The notes beneath the pieces were generated by a model that made no database searches, was not told the origin of the DNA, and worked only from the letters and a program-made list of their open reading frames with translations. The position numbers were made by a program, and so were the translations under genes. This document shows positions 1 to 11,610 of a stretch of DNA of 31,582 bases, in pieces. Numbering within the stretch: position 1 is the stretch's first letter; every line of letters begins with the position of its first letter. Source of the stretch: Echinostoma caproni (taxonomy: Eukaryota > Platyhelminthes > Trematoda > Plagiorchiida > Echinostomatidae); contig UZAN01042677.1 in the NCBI GenBank assembly GCA_900618425.1, forward strand, positions 14,929 to 46,510. The letters run 5' to 3'.

Positions 1-3000
1 GGAAACAAAATAGTTTGTATATCACAGGGCATGACAATCCGTTTACGTCGTCAGAGCAATGCCAGGCTGATGTAGATCTTCTTTTACTGATACAGCAAGG
101 GCTTGATTGCTATGTCCTCTGCAAATCTTAGCGGCCGTTCATTTGGGAGTGTGAGATATAAACTGTTTTGTATTCTGCAGTAAGCATCAGCTGAGGTACA
201 GCGAAATGATTCCAGAATTANTGGTTCTTTGTTTAAGTTCATTTCGGGAAATAATTGTCTCAATTTTCTATCCTTTGTCTAAACAGACGGAGTAGGTCAA
301 ACGGTCTTCGAAAGCTTGCTGAACTATAGTCATATATTTGTAGGGTGTATTTAGACAGTGGCTGTTTGAACACAAATAAGTGAGCATTGTTGTTCAGCCC
401 CAAACAGCTGTCCAGTGCTCTTTGTCGATCATCACAAAAGCTTCCATCGGAATTAAGTTGTACAGCGCTTCATAGATTTTCAGTTTTCAGACTCAGTAAA
501 CTGTTTTTCATGTAAAAATATCAAGATGTGGGGTTTTGCATTTCAGAAATCTAAAGGTATGTGTAGTAATCGAAGTAGGTACGGATTACAGATCGCGGTG
601 GCAACTGAAGCACAGAGTCGTACGTTGTGGTCTCCCGTCACCGAGACGCAGGAAAAGAAGCCACAGAAGTAGAGGTTCGTTATTTTAAAGAGAGAGAGAG
701 TAATCAGTGAGATTAAATAATATGCTAATAGAAATATGCCTCCAAAAATCTCAGTATGCTCGGCGGTGGGTGTGTAGAATTGCAGCTAGTCACCCTTTCC
801 TTGCACCTCGCCTAATGCTCCGACCAAGCGTCTCAAATGGCCTCTGCTGAAAAAGCCCTACTCAATGCCTTCTCGTGGAGCGGAGGTGTTTCCCACCAAA
901 GTGAGAGGACGAAAAGCCGACATTCTGGGCTATAACCGGGTTGGTGGAACACTGGTAGTTCCCCTATGAGAGTTGGCTAAAAAGCCTGATTCCAAACCAA
1001 CCAAGAAGAGGCGTACGAACCACACACGATTTCCTGGTTATGACAGTCGTCACCGGTTCGATTAGGCACCTTGGTTGCTTTATCCCGTCCAAAGGGCCTA
1101 TTATTTGATGAACTAGACACCGATCCACAATGGATTGCGGCTTTCGCACACCGCACCACTGCCTTGCAGGTCAGGCTTTGGCTTGCCGAAGGCTCCGGTT
1201 GTGGATTCCTCACGAAAGTTCATCTTCTTTGACCTGGACAATCTGGCGGAATTCAGCCCAATCATGGAACGTTTCACTTTTGATAAAGAATATTGTACCA
1301 TGATTTGTTTGACACACAGACTGGCTTCCGAATTGCATGAAATTTAATTATAACTATCATTGGTCAAACGGATATCAACCAATCGCCATCCTTGTTCTTT
1401 GAGTCACGTGACTTCTGTGACCTGACGTCCCGAAAGTGAAACGCATACGTGCTTGGCCGGCCTAATCTCGGAGATTTGACTCATCACAGTGTGGCGAAAC
1501 TGTGCGTGGGTGTATTCATCTATAAATTAGGCGTGCTCTGCGGAAAATAGTTTGAAAGCCTGATATACCGTGCGGTACCCACGACATCAACAAAGCGTTT
1601 TACACACTTTTTCTAAATGGCTATTACATTTTTTAATCACTACCCATCTCAATGAATCCTGTCTTTGAAGAAAATCTACTTGAAGACGTGCGCAATGTAC
1701 GCACTGTTCCACTTGTTCCATGAAGAATAAGAAACCGTATCAGAAGCGGACTTTGTCTGCTGCCTTACGTCTAACCTCAGCATTCATGATTCGATTCTGA
1801 GGTTTGACATGTAGTGTTGACCAGAAACCAAATACTGGTATTTGGTTTCCATCTGAACGCCTTGGTGACAACGTGTGGAACACACAATTACGTACGCCTG
1901 GGGTTGAGATATCAGAAGTTCGTTGTTTTTGTTGTTGCTTATATGGTGGTCTGTGCCACAATTCAAGCGGGCTCATTTTATCGATCTTTAAACGGTTTTT
2001 AAGTGATTGTGGTGAGTTAACCCCTCCGATATGATGCCAACCAAGAGGCTGCACGTTCCAGTTTCGGGAGATTGGGTCACGGGCCAACAGTATCGATCAA
2101 CTGATGACCATGCAGTTCAGTCAGAAACCATGTGACTCGAAGAACGAGGATGGTGATTGGTTAGTGCCCGTTTGACCAATAATAATTTTATTTACATTTG
2201 ATTCAATCCCTTTAATTTCTCTCAGCAAACAAAGCGATGCGTCTGTGACCTTTTTCCTGCATCTTGGTCATGGTAGATTCCAATCTATAATTGTTGGTGT
2301 CATTCCGTGCTTCATTTGTGACATTCATTCGTGATTCGTGCCTATTTCGACAACTACAGTGACATTAAGGTCGCTTCCGTGACCATGTTGCTCGCCTCTG
2401 TCGTGTGCGCACTAAGCTGTGACGAGACTGGATTGGCTACAACATGAAACAGTTTAAAACCAAAGTCTCTTTTATTGCTATATAGAGTTGGCTTACAATA
2501 AAATATCTGGACTAAACTCATTCATGCCAACCCAAGCCTTGAAGATCCTACATTCAAAAGGTTGCCACATTTGTGAAATCTTCAGATCTAACGGTGAGGA
2601 ACAAAACCGGAGACCCCCAAAATTGTAATTTTTTAAACAAGCTATATCAGATCGAAATTTCCACTGGTATACCCCAGTTCATTGCACGCCCATTGTTGAG
2701 CTCATCAGACGCTGTCAAGCAGGCTAGGATTTTCATCGTGAGTGACCAATTGAAAGTTAACTCGTTTTCAAATTAGATTATAAAATAGAACACACAGTGA
2801 CAGTCTTAATGGTTTGGATGGACCCGTTTGATTTCACGGAAACAAAGTATTGAGTTATATCGTAACTGCAATACAATCAAAATGCTAGACTGAAGATTAC
2901 ATCCTAAAACCTTCGGAAACCGTATGCAGCCCGTAGAACTGGAACAGGTTAATCTGAAGTTACCTGTTGATAATTTTTCAAATTTTCCGTGCTTTCCAAC

Positions 3001-3002
3001 AG
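1..3002. other. No recognised exon; probable intron of the galactosyltransferase gene
   Basis: AT-rich sequence with a few short unsupported reading frames on both strands and one ambiguous base (221). It holds a SINE tail at about 397-441. If the exon at 3003 belongs to a multi-exon plus-strand gene, this stretch is its intron. No other motif seen. Confidence 0.5.
397..441 (+). mobile_element. Truncated hammerhead-SINE tail
   Basis: Positions about 403-428 are identical to 9222-9247 (AAACAGCTGTCCAGTGCTC and onward), the part of the SINE from hammerhead stem III downstream. The catalytic CTGANGA half is missing, so the copy is 5'-truncated or decayed. Confidence 0.65.
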
Positions 3003-3237
3003 ATCACAAATCTTGGCACTCGGTGAGGCTCGTTATCGGCTGGACGGTTTGAACAGTTTAAACTACACACTGGTTGATCAAAAGATGCAATTCTACGACG
3101 ACACTCTGGTAGGCAATATGACCGATAAAAAACCGCGAGAGGATTCTGCGGCTCAACACTGGTTGATTCACTTGAANTTGAAAATCGATGTTGGTCAAGC
3201 ACCCGCATGGCTAGGAAACACAAATTTGCGTGTATAA
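3003..3237 (+). CDS. Beta-1,4-galactosyltransferase-like, last coding exon
   Basis: The acceptor TTTCCAACAG ends at 3002; one base completes a split codon, then 77 codons and TAA at 3235-3237. ARYRLDGLNSLNYTLVD matches the C-terminal DGLNSLxY motif of Golgi beta-4-galactosyltransferases, which transfer galactose from UDP-Gal to GlcNAc. Near the end, LKIDVGQAPAWLG resembles the terminal (I)TVDIGxPPSW of B4GALT2-like enzymes. About 30 extra residues separate the two motifs. An ambiguous base at 3177 makes one residue unknown. The catalytic exons (WGGEDDD motif) were not found in the preceding 3 kb and should lie outside. A donor-like GTAGGC at 3111 could truncate the exon, but the downstream motif argues against it. 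Confidence 0.75.
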
Positions 3238-3693
3238 TTTCTGATCATCCACCCGCCCTTTCCTCGTCCTCGTTCTCCTCTTCCCACCGTCCGGTTCGTC
3301 CCTGGTCTTCTTTTACCGCACCCTTTAACCGTTTTCAGATTTGTCCTAGGTTGACAAATCAACAGATTCAATTTTTCTTTATACTTGAAGATAAATTTGT
3401 CTTTCGAAATACAAATTATCAAGAACATATGAGAGTAAAGCCAATTTTACAGAATTCGATGAGTTTCAAGGAATAAGTATACTGGTAAAATACTTGAAGG
3501 TATACACGAGTAATATGTACAAATATTGCACTTCACGCCCTTGGAGATCATGAAATAGTAGTCAATAGATCAAAAGTGAATCAAAATCACAAAGAATAGC
3601 AATTGAATGTTAATAAGAAGCATAATGCAAAGCAATACGGATATTGGGAACCGGTGGGCTAGTAGCGAGGGATGAGAAATAGGGTTCTATCAT
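3238..3693. other. Convergent intergenic spacer
   Basis: Separates the stop codons of the plus-strand galactosyltransferase exon and the minus-strand MPP7-like gene, so it must carry both 3' UTRs or parts of them. I see no clear AATAAA on either strand close to either stop. Confidence 0.6.
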
Positions 3694-3945
3694 TTACTTG
3701 TCCTCGGCCTCGGTTGGGGCAGTTGCCGCGTTTGAGGCCGCATCATTCGCGGACTGCGCGTCCGAGGCCGGCTGAACCCAATGTCGTGGAATCCACAAAG
3801 CTTCTGTTTCCATTCGGTAAGCCAATTCGGACAATTGCTCCAGAGCCACAGGCAAATCATCGTTGATCAGCACGTAATCACATAAGTGTCCGTGCGTGAT
3901 CTCCATTCGGGCGGCAGTCTTCAACATGTCCTGAAGTTGGGCTTC
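3694..3945 (-). CDS. MPP7: MPP7-like exon 16: GK C-terminus and stop
   Basis: 83 codons plus [31 protein letters not shown] and the terminal W-I-P-R-H-W pattern match the last GK helices of MPP7 (INDDL, ETxxHWVPxSWL). A 25-residue Ala/Asp/Glu tail (PASDAQ...TEAEDK) extends past the usual family end. Acceptor TTCACAG. Confidence 0.97.
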   Translation of the reverse strand, partial: EAQLQDMLKTAARMEITHGHLCDYVLINDDLPVALEQLSELAYRMETEALWIPRHWVQPASDAQSANDAASNAATAPTEAEDK

Positions 3946-6900
3946 CTGTGAAGCGAAACAAAATGTGGGGGAAGATTGTTGATGATTCAATAGCTGATAT
4001 GAACCGACTATCCTTTGGACTCCCCCCCCNAGCTCATCAATAGTGCATATACACCGTCCCATCGTCCAGGCATTGAACTCTGGAACCATCGCATGGAAGG
4101 CGTGTTTTATCACTATGCCAACCAGCTCATGACATGGCTGAACCTACTCACGAATAACTATGAGTTAAATGCTGATTGTGGATCGAGGCTGGTAGGTTTG
4201 TGGCAAGCCTGCCTATAAACTGCATGTAAGTCCTGACTTGGTGGGAGGCTTTCGATTGGAGTTAACAGATAATTAACTATGTCCCCTTTCGTTGCTTTCG
4301 GACCAAATGAACTGACTGACTATGACTGAAGATTACAGGTTAACATGCATGAATTGGCAATTCGGTTCAGCCACGGTATGAGCTGGTTGGCACAGTGGTA
4401 ACGCACACACCTTTCATGCGATGGATCCAGAGTCTAAATCCCGGACGGGACGGTGTATATGCACTATTGATGAGCTCCAATAAGAGTGAAATTCAAGTCT
4501 GGCTCTTCCGAGTGTATAATTGATAGGATAAACTGGGGATTGTGCGTGAATTTGGAGTCACTTCAAATCAGTATCAATTATCTCACACCACTGATCACAA
4601 GTAACTGACTTAAATGCAAAACTATAGTTGCTGGCGCTGAGTCAGAAGAATCAAGCAAAGGGCTCTGTGGTTCACCATCTTAGGCCTCAGAAGCCTCAAT
4701 GATTATAGTTGGTTTTTGCTACAGGACACAGGTATCTCATAATGATGGAATGAAAACCACAGTGCTTTATGCTTAACGGTAAAATAGTTGAGCCTCAAAT
4801 CTATGTAGACCTTTTGTTCAGTTAGAAGAAACGGAAATCTGAGTCCTGAAACTTGCTTGGGTGAACCTAGTGAAATATTGGCAAGATAGGTGAGATATTT
4901 AGCCACATACTAACGAGGTTGCTAATCATTAATATTGAGTGGTAGTAACGGGGTTCGAACTTAGAACCTCAAAGCAGAGAGTACGCCAGTGACGGTGACA
5001 AGTAAAGGTGTGATCATTGGTCCTGCTAAGAATAGATGATAACGTCTGGGCTAGCTGGAAAACGATTTGTTCGGATAGTGTTCAGTATTTGACCTCGCAA
5101 GAGCGAGCGAGCGAGAGAAAAATAATGAGGAAAATGCGCACTCACTGTCAACTTGTTGCGTGATAACAAATCAGTTACTGACGAGGAGGACCCGGTTGAA
5201 GATCCGACTAGCCGCCGAAGTTGTTCGTCCGATCGATGGCGCATATCGGATCGGGGACGTCCGATGCTCGCACCCCACAGAGTACGATTTGGTCGATTCG
5301 TACTGTTCAGTCGCGGAGTGGTGGGCACCGAGCGGGCCGGTGAACTCATTGGAGAGCACAAACTGGGATCGGTCGAATAGGGTTGGGGGGATATGGCCAA
5401 TTGTCTTGTTTCTATTAAAACTTCCAGACTTGGTGGCTTAACGAACACAATCAACGGTTTTAAGGTAGCCGTACGAATTTGTGGAAGATTCTACAATCGT
5501 ATGAAAAATTAATGAAAGCAGAAAGTTGACTGAGAATAAAAGTAAAAGATACATGATTGCTCAGAATGTTTCACCAGCTATTTTGTCGTGTTTGAACAAA
5601 TAAAAATTCTGTGGGCCCTTAATTATATTATATTATATATATATATATATTATATCATTTCGAATGGTAGGAGTTACACACGAGCAATTTTTTCGAATGT
5701 TTACAGTACAATAAGAGCGGTGCATGAATAAACGCTACTACTCATTATTGGTATGTACATATATACAGCATGTTCAAGTAAACAGCTTACTGTGGAATAC
5801 TTACTAATCACTTTTTGTTTTGTTTGGTTGAATTTAAATAAAAAATAAATAAATTACCCTGAGGAAATAAAATAAAATCACGGAATACTAGAAACGATTT
5901 CATCATGTACGTTATGTCACACGAACAAGTAAATAAGTACACATAGAATGTGACCGTAGAATCTGGAAATTTGTCTTTCAGTTGCAAACACACTATTGGC
6001 TTGGACGTGAACAACACACGAAGCTTGGATGCACAGAAGGTCTTATTGATCGCGTCGGATAATCTTTTTTGGATGATCTCAGCTGATGAGTCCCCTTTGA
6101 ACGGCAAAGAAATGTACACGGATTTTTCTTAACCTCGGTGTTGTGTAGTGTTCTCCATGCACCAAATCATTTTGTAAACTAAACGTTCCGGATACCCGTT
6201 GCGTGCGAAGATCGATTTTATAGTGCAGGGCTCTTCTTCTAGCGTCCTCACTGCAGATCTTTTTTACCCTGTCCTCTAGGCAACGAACTAGATTTTTTTC
6301 TACTTCAAGTGTTACAAAGCTTCGGAAGTGGATGTATTGGTCTTTCAAAGTTGCCTTTCCATGCACGGAACGCTGCACCGAACCATCTAGTCGACGGGTG
6401 TTGCAGACATCTAGAAACGGCAATCTTTTGTTACACTCCATTTCTAAAGTAAATGTTATTTTGCGCAGTGTTGACCCAAGACAGTTTTATTTTCAAGTAG
6501 TGATATATGGAGATGTATTGGTATGAATACGACTTTCCGAAAAGAAGCTTGTTATCCACTATGCTTTTTTTTGTTTGAAATGTCCTCTGTGAGACCATTC
6601 TGACAAATAAATAAATGTTTTCACTTCCGATACGAATGTTCAACCAACCTTCCGGAAGGGGACCGTGGTCATGCAAAGGCTGCTTATGGAAATACATGAA
6701 CGCAGTAGATTGGTTGCCTTGGCGGAATCGAAAATTCAGAACTTCCAGGTAGCTATTTGGATGACCCCAACCATTTGGAGATTGCGGCCGACCAATGTTT
6801 GCCGTGTTACATAACAATGGTAAATTTGGACGATGGTTGGATTCAAAAAAACGACATCCTCACAAATATGATGATGGCTAAATCCTACCGCAGTAGAAGG

Positions 6901-9900
6901 ACCGAATAAACAACAGGCCGCCGCTAACTGGTGGAGTTTACGCATTGAACTCTCTCAAATAGCAATGTTCCAAAACGTGTCGGCTCACGATGTCAAATTA
7001 CGACAGGACTTACTCGATAATCTGCCTCGAATACGGCGACTTGACCAGCTTGAATGATCTCTAATACAGCATCCAGACAAAGCCCGGTCATTTCGTCTTT
7101 GGCTGAATCGGATTGATCTATGAGGCTGAGCATAAATAAAAACACAGAAATATATTGATTCGATTTGAGGAAATGATTTGACTAAGTTTGTTTTAACGGC
7201 AGATGGTTTTGCAAACATTGACCTTACGATCAATATGAATTTTGATTGGAAGTCAAACAATTGAAGTGCATAGGAATCAATTGGCTTGTGTAATTTATTA
7301 CTACTGACCTGTCCGCTTCAACAAATGTGTCAAACTCATCGCGGGTCACAAACAGATAATCCACACCATGGACTTCTCCAGGACGAGGATCCCGAGTGGT
7401 AACTGTCAAACAAAGGGAAGAGGAAAAGTACAACTGGTGAAAGCCGGTTTTCGTCTCCAATATGTGCATTAATAATTTAACTACTCGTGAGTAGTGTAAT
7501 TGAAACACATTAAACACGGTTGAAATAACTTGGTGTGAATACAATAAAACATGGTCGGGAGCAAACCATTCTATTGAGAGGTAGCCTTTAAAACTGTGAC
7601 GTGTATGCATTCTTTCCGTGTACTTTCGAAAAGGCTTCATATTGGTACAGTGAAGAATATCTTTCACCAAAAATCGTGAGAAATGCAAAAGTTGTACGTT
7701 TGAGCAGAGTTCCAAACATACTTCGGATTGGTTCTCGAAAGTGTTCCGGATCAGTATTGATCAATTGCTGAACGAGTTCTGTTTTCCCTACCCCCGATGG
7801 TCCTGTAAAGAAAAATAGCAAAGTTCCGGATAATTTACACGTATGCAGTCAAATGGTCATCATATGTGATGATACTTAACCAATATACGGGATATTGGAG
7901 AATGACAGATGCGTCAGTTCATATCCCACCTAGGCTATTGAACTTTTCAATCTTCCAAACAACAATTTGAAGAATCAGATCTGCCGAAATAATGATTCAT
8001 TGAGCCAGTACACGACACACAAGAGTTTAGGGAGAAAACCCAGAATATGTAATGGTTTATTCCTTTCAGTAACCCAGATAACCTATATAAGCAATTTATT
8101 CTCTCTCTCTCTCTTACTGAGAGATGGATGGTCCATAAGTCGACGGGCAAATCAAAGCTGAAGCCAGATCGCAATTTCTATCAGTAATATCCGGAACTAA
8201 AATTCTTTCGCATCAGGCCGAGAGTCATCGCCATATCAGTTTACATGCATTGATTAGTATTTTAGCAAGAATGTGTTGAAAATAAACTGAACGTACCAAC
8301 GAGCACAATCGGACGATAACATCCCTCTTCGGGAAAATAGCGCTCCACTTCCTCATAAGACAAGGGATCTGTTGGTGAAAGAAACAGGAAATCTCGGTGA
8401 AGTAGGTCCGAAACCGGAGTTGAGATTAACAATATTAAAGTACTATATTCCATCCTGATTGTTGCTCTCAAACAGAAAAAAGTATAAGGTATATATATCT
8501 GATAGAAGTAATTTCTCTGACCTGGTTGACTGACAAGTCCCTTGGGACATTGTCTAGCTTTTCGCTTTCCGTGATTTATTGGATTTTCATATGTGGCTCC
8601 GAGAGAATGTGGGACGTGCATCAGCAACCAGTACTCTCTAAACCACCACATATATACAGGCTGAATTAATTTGAGCGTAATTAAGGTTGCATTCAAAAAC
8701 AGCTACTTCTTAGTGGACGGACGAAATCTGTTGTCTGATCCACAAGCGATGCTTGAAATCTGCACAACAGAGATATTGAATCAAAATTTTTCGAATGGTT
8801 AACGGGGACCTACTGACAACCACGAACCATCATACAGCTTCCTTTCAATTTGCACACGACTGTGCAAAGGTCAGAGGCGAGCCTTTGAATAGAACTGGAC
8901 GACATCCAGAACGTCTCTTGCACCAAATCTTCACAATCTTCCTTATGAGGCCTTCTTAACCTCTCAAACCGTGGTGAGAAGACCATCTGTATGTATTTGT
9001 TGAAATATCCCCATTGTTCACAAACAATGTTATCCAGAATAATCGAATGAACTCATCCAAGCTTGATACCCTAAAAATTGATTGAGCCATTGACAAAAGG
9101 TGATCACCGTCGACCGTGTAGTTCAGAGGTAGAGGCTTTAAGTCCCGACCCGAACGCTCGCAGTTCGAGTCCTGACAGGGACACAAAACGTTCGCGCTGC
9201 TGACGAGTCCCAAACAGGACGAAACAGCTGTCCAGTGCTCTTTGTCGGTTATCACAAACATTTTAATCGCATCTGAATGTAATCCAGAAATCAGAGTTCA
9301 TACCTGAGGACTTCGAGATCCTTAGTTATTCACATTATTACTAATTAACAGTAAAAAAGTAAGTGCCCTCTGTGTGCTCTTTCAATAGTTACTGTAAACT
9401 CTATCCACTTAAAAATCAATGTTGTATCTCCATGAGCTCTCTCTGAAATGATGCTTCAAGAAAAGACCCTCAGAAGCTCTGGATAGGAAACTTGACTGTC
9501 ATACAATCTCACTAGGGACAAAAGTTCATAGAGTTAAAGTGAATCAACTCAATTTATCATTCTATCCGGTTAAAACGCTCATGTCTGAGTGAATAAAAAA
9601 GCCCTATTTTCAATCCAGTGGCAACAGAATGAAATGTTTACAACAACGGAATGAAAAATCAATATTTTACGCAAATTTCCCTCGTTTGGGTGATTAGTTT
9701 GAAATTTTCCATGTGTTGGGAATTTATACTGGAACAAACAGAGGCGAAGCCTTGAGCATAACATTAAACCTTACATGCTAATACCTGATGCACTAAACTA
9801 AAAACAACCCAACAACTGAGCACGTAAACGGTCTCGTTAACTACTGAAGTCTTATTTAAAACAATTTTGACAAGATAAAGATAAAGCGACCCGGACGAAG

Positions 9901-11560
9901 ACAGAGAATTAGAGATACAACTAATCTACGTTCCACCCAGGAGAAGTAGCATTTTTCAATATATTTCCACTTTTGAGCAAACCCAAACAAACCAAATACG
10001 TAATGGCCCAGGTCCTAGCAATGCGATGCCACTCCCTCGATATATTGCAACTCCGGATACCGGCTCGCTTAGTCCCGGGCCGATGTACAGGTTGGTCATT
10101 ATCCAACTAACATGCCATATCGCATTCAGCCAATCACGTCTAACTTAGTGTAACGCACACGTGACACATCCGCTGATTGGATAACTCGTGTGCAGATAGT
10201 ACACGAATGTGAGCAATTCAAGCGAGTGTCATTGGACGTGACATTGTGACAGCACCCGTCTACATAACAGCGAGAAGCACAGTGTGTGGAAAATGCCGAA
10301 TCATTGACATGTAACTCATAACTCTATAGCAAAACCACTTGGTATTTTGAGGAAACTCCACGGTGTCAACTAGGTACAGATAGCGAAAACGTTCGAGACA
10401 ATTATAAGCCCTGAAAAATGCATGAATCACGTCAAGGTTATTCAAAAGTTGGCAGTTATATATCAACCACAAGATGGTTCCTCTTTGAGATGGCGAAAAA
10501 TGGGAACTTGGAATATGAAAGAGAGAAATTCATGTACCACTTATAGCCAGTAAGGGATATTTACTTGTTTTTGACGACCTGACTCATGATTATTGCGATT
10601 TTGCCAGCGAATTAGGTGTTGTTACATAACCTAAGTACAATATAGTCCGAATGGTCATGTTGTGCTCTTCTATTTTGTGTCTTCGTTCGAGTCAAAACCA
10701 TCGTAGATCATAGTGGACGCCATTTACTTTGTATGAAAATTCTTAGGAGGAAAAATCTGTTCACTGATTAAATAATCCCTGTGAAGCAGGCACAAAAAAG
10801 TCATCTTTTCAAACTAGTGTCAGTTGACTTGAGATTGTGCGCAATCAGAGGCCGGCTGCGCGTGCAATGCTGAATCAGGCAAACGAAACTCACATCTCTG
10901 TAGTAAAATGATTTGATATTGTAATGAAAATTGTTTACAGTGGTACATCTGATTGAACTACGGCCAGATGATTTGCCAACGCTGGTGCATATCAGGAGAA
11001 ATAGACCGTTAAAAGTTCAAGGCAGTAGATTGACGGAGAAAAGTTATCACCGCTGGTTATTGGAAAATTTCAAACCTCAGGGTAGAGATGACAAAAGCCT
11101 GCCCTGCAAATGTAATTCTTCTAAAAAACCGAGGATAACTTCCGCGTTATTCCCTAGTTGGCCGTCGGATTTCCGTTTCTCAAGGAGGATATACTCTACT
11201 GTAAATTCCTCTGCCATAGCAAAGCCGCAGCACTGTCAAAAGTAAGATCACAATGGCTGTCTTTAATCTGTTCTTCAGTGGTACCCACTTTTTGGATTCC
11301 TCGAAGGATACGATCGAGCTAGAGATTGGTTGTACCTAATCACCTAATCTTGGATTGTGTTGTCTACAGGAATGCGGACAGCATCAACCACTTACCTCCT
11401 TCAGAACCAGTAACGGCGTTGGGAACGTTTGTAGCATACTGATTTCGCCTGATTGGATGGAAAAAGTGTTGGAAAGAAAAACTGAACAAAATATGGTTCT
11501 GAAAGTTGGAAGAAATGCCAATTGAATAGATTTACCAGTGTGCAACGGACAAACTACCAT

Positions 11561-11610
<50 letters not shown>

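Larger units (their letters stand above)
3946..5145 (-). other. Last intron of the MPP7-like gene
   Basis: 1200 nt. Holds a head-to-head SINE pair (4031-4129 and 4379-4540), a tRNA-like remnant (about 4935-5010, minus) and an N at 4030 after a C run. Confidence 0.8.
5491..7013 (-). other. MPP7-like intron holding a Penelope-like relic
   Basis: 1523 nt intron between GK exons 14 and 15. Contains an AT microsatellite (5622-5655) and the Penelope-like fragment (5904-6474). The remaining part, about 6480-7010, shows nothing I recognise. Confidence 0.8.
8369..11395 (-). other. MPP7-like intron 10
   Basis: 3.0 kb intron between the HOOK exon and the first GK exon. Holds a hammerhead SINE (9112-9262) and the first copy of a 0.8 kb dispersed repeat (9928-10735). 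Other parts contain only unsupported short reading frames. Confidence 0.8.

Noticed and set aside
977..1347. Overlapping frames on both strands near the left edge
   Set aside because: No recognisable motif in any frame; probably part of an old repeat.
2573..2776. 67-codon plus-strand frame with splice-like signals, tested as an upstream galactosyltransferase exon
   Set aside because: Contains none of the family motifs and its end phase cannot be shown to fit the exon at 3003.
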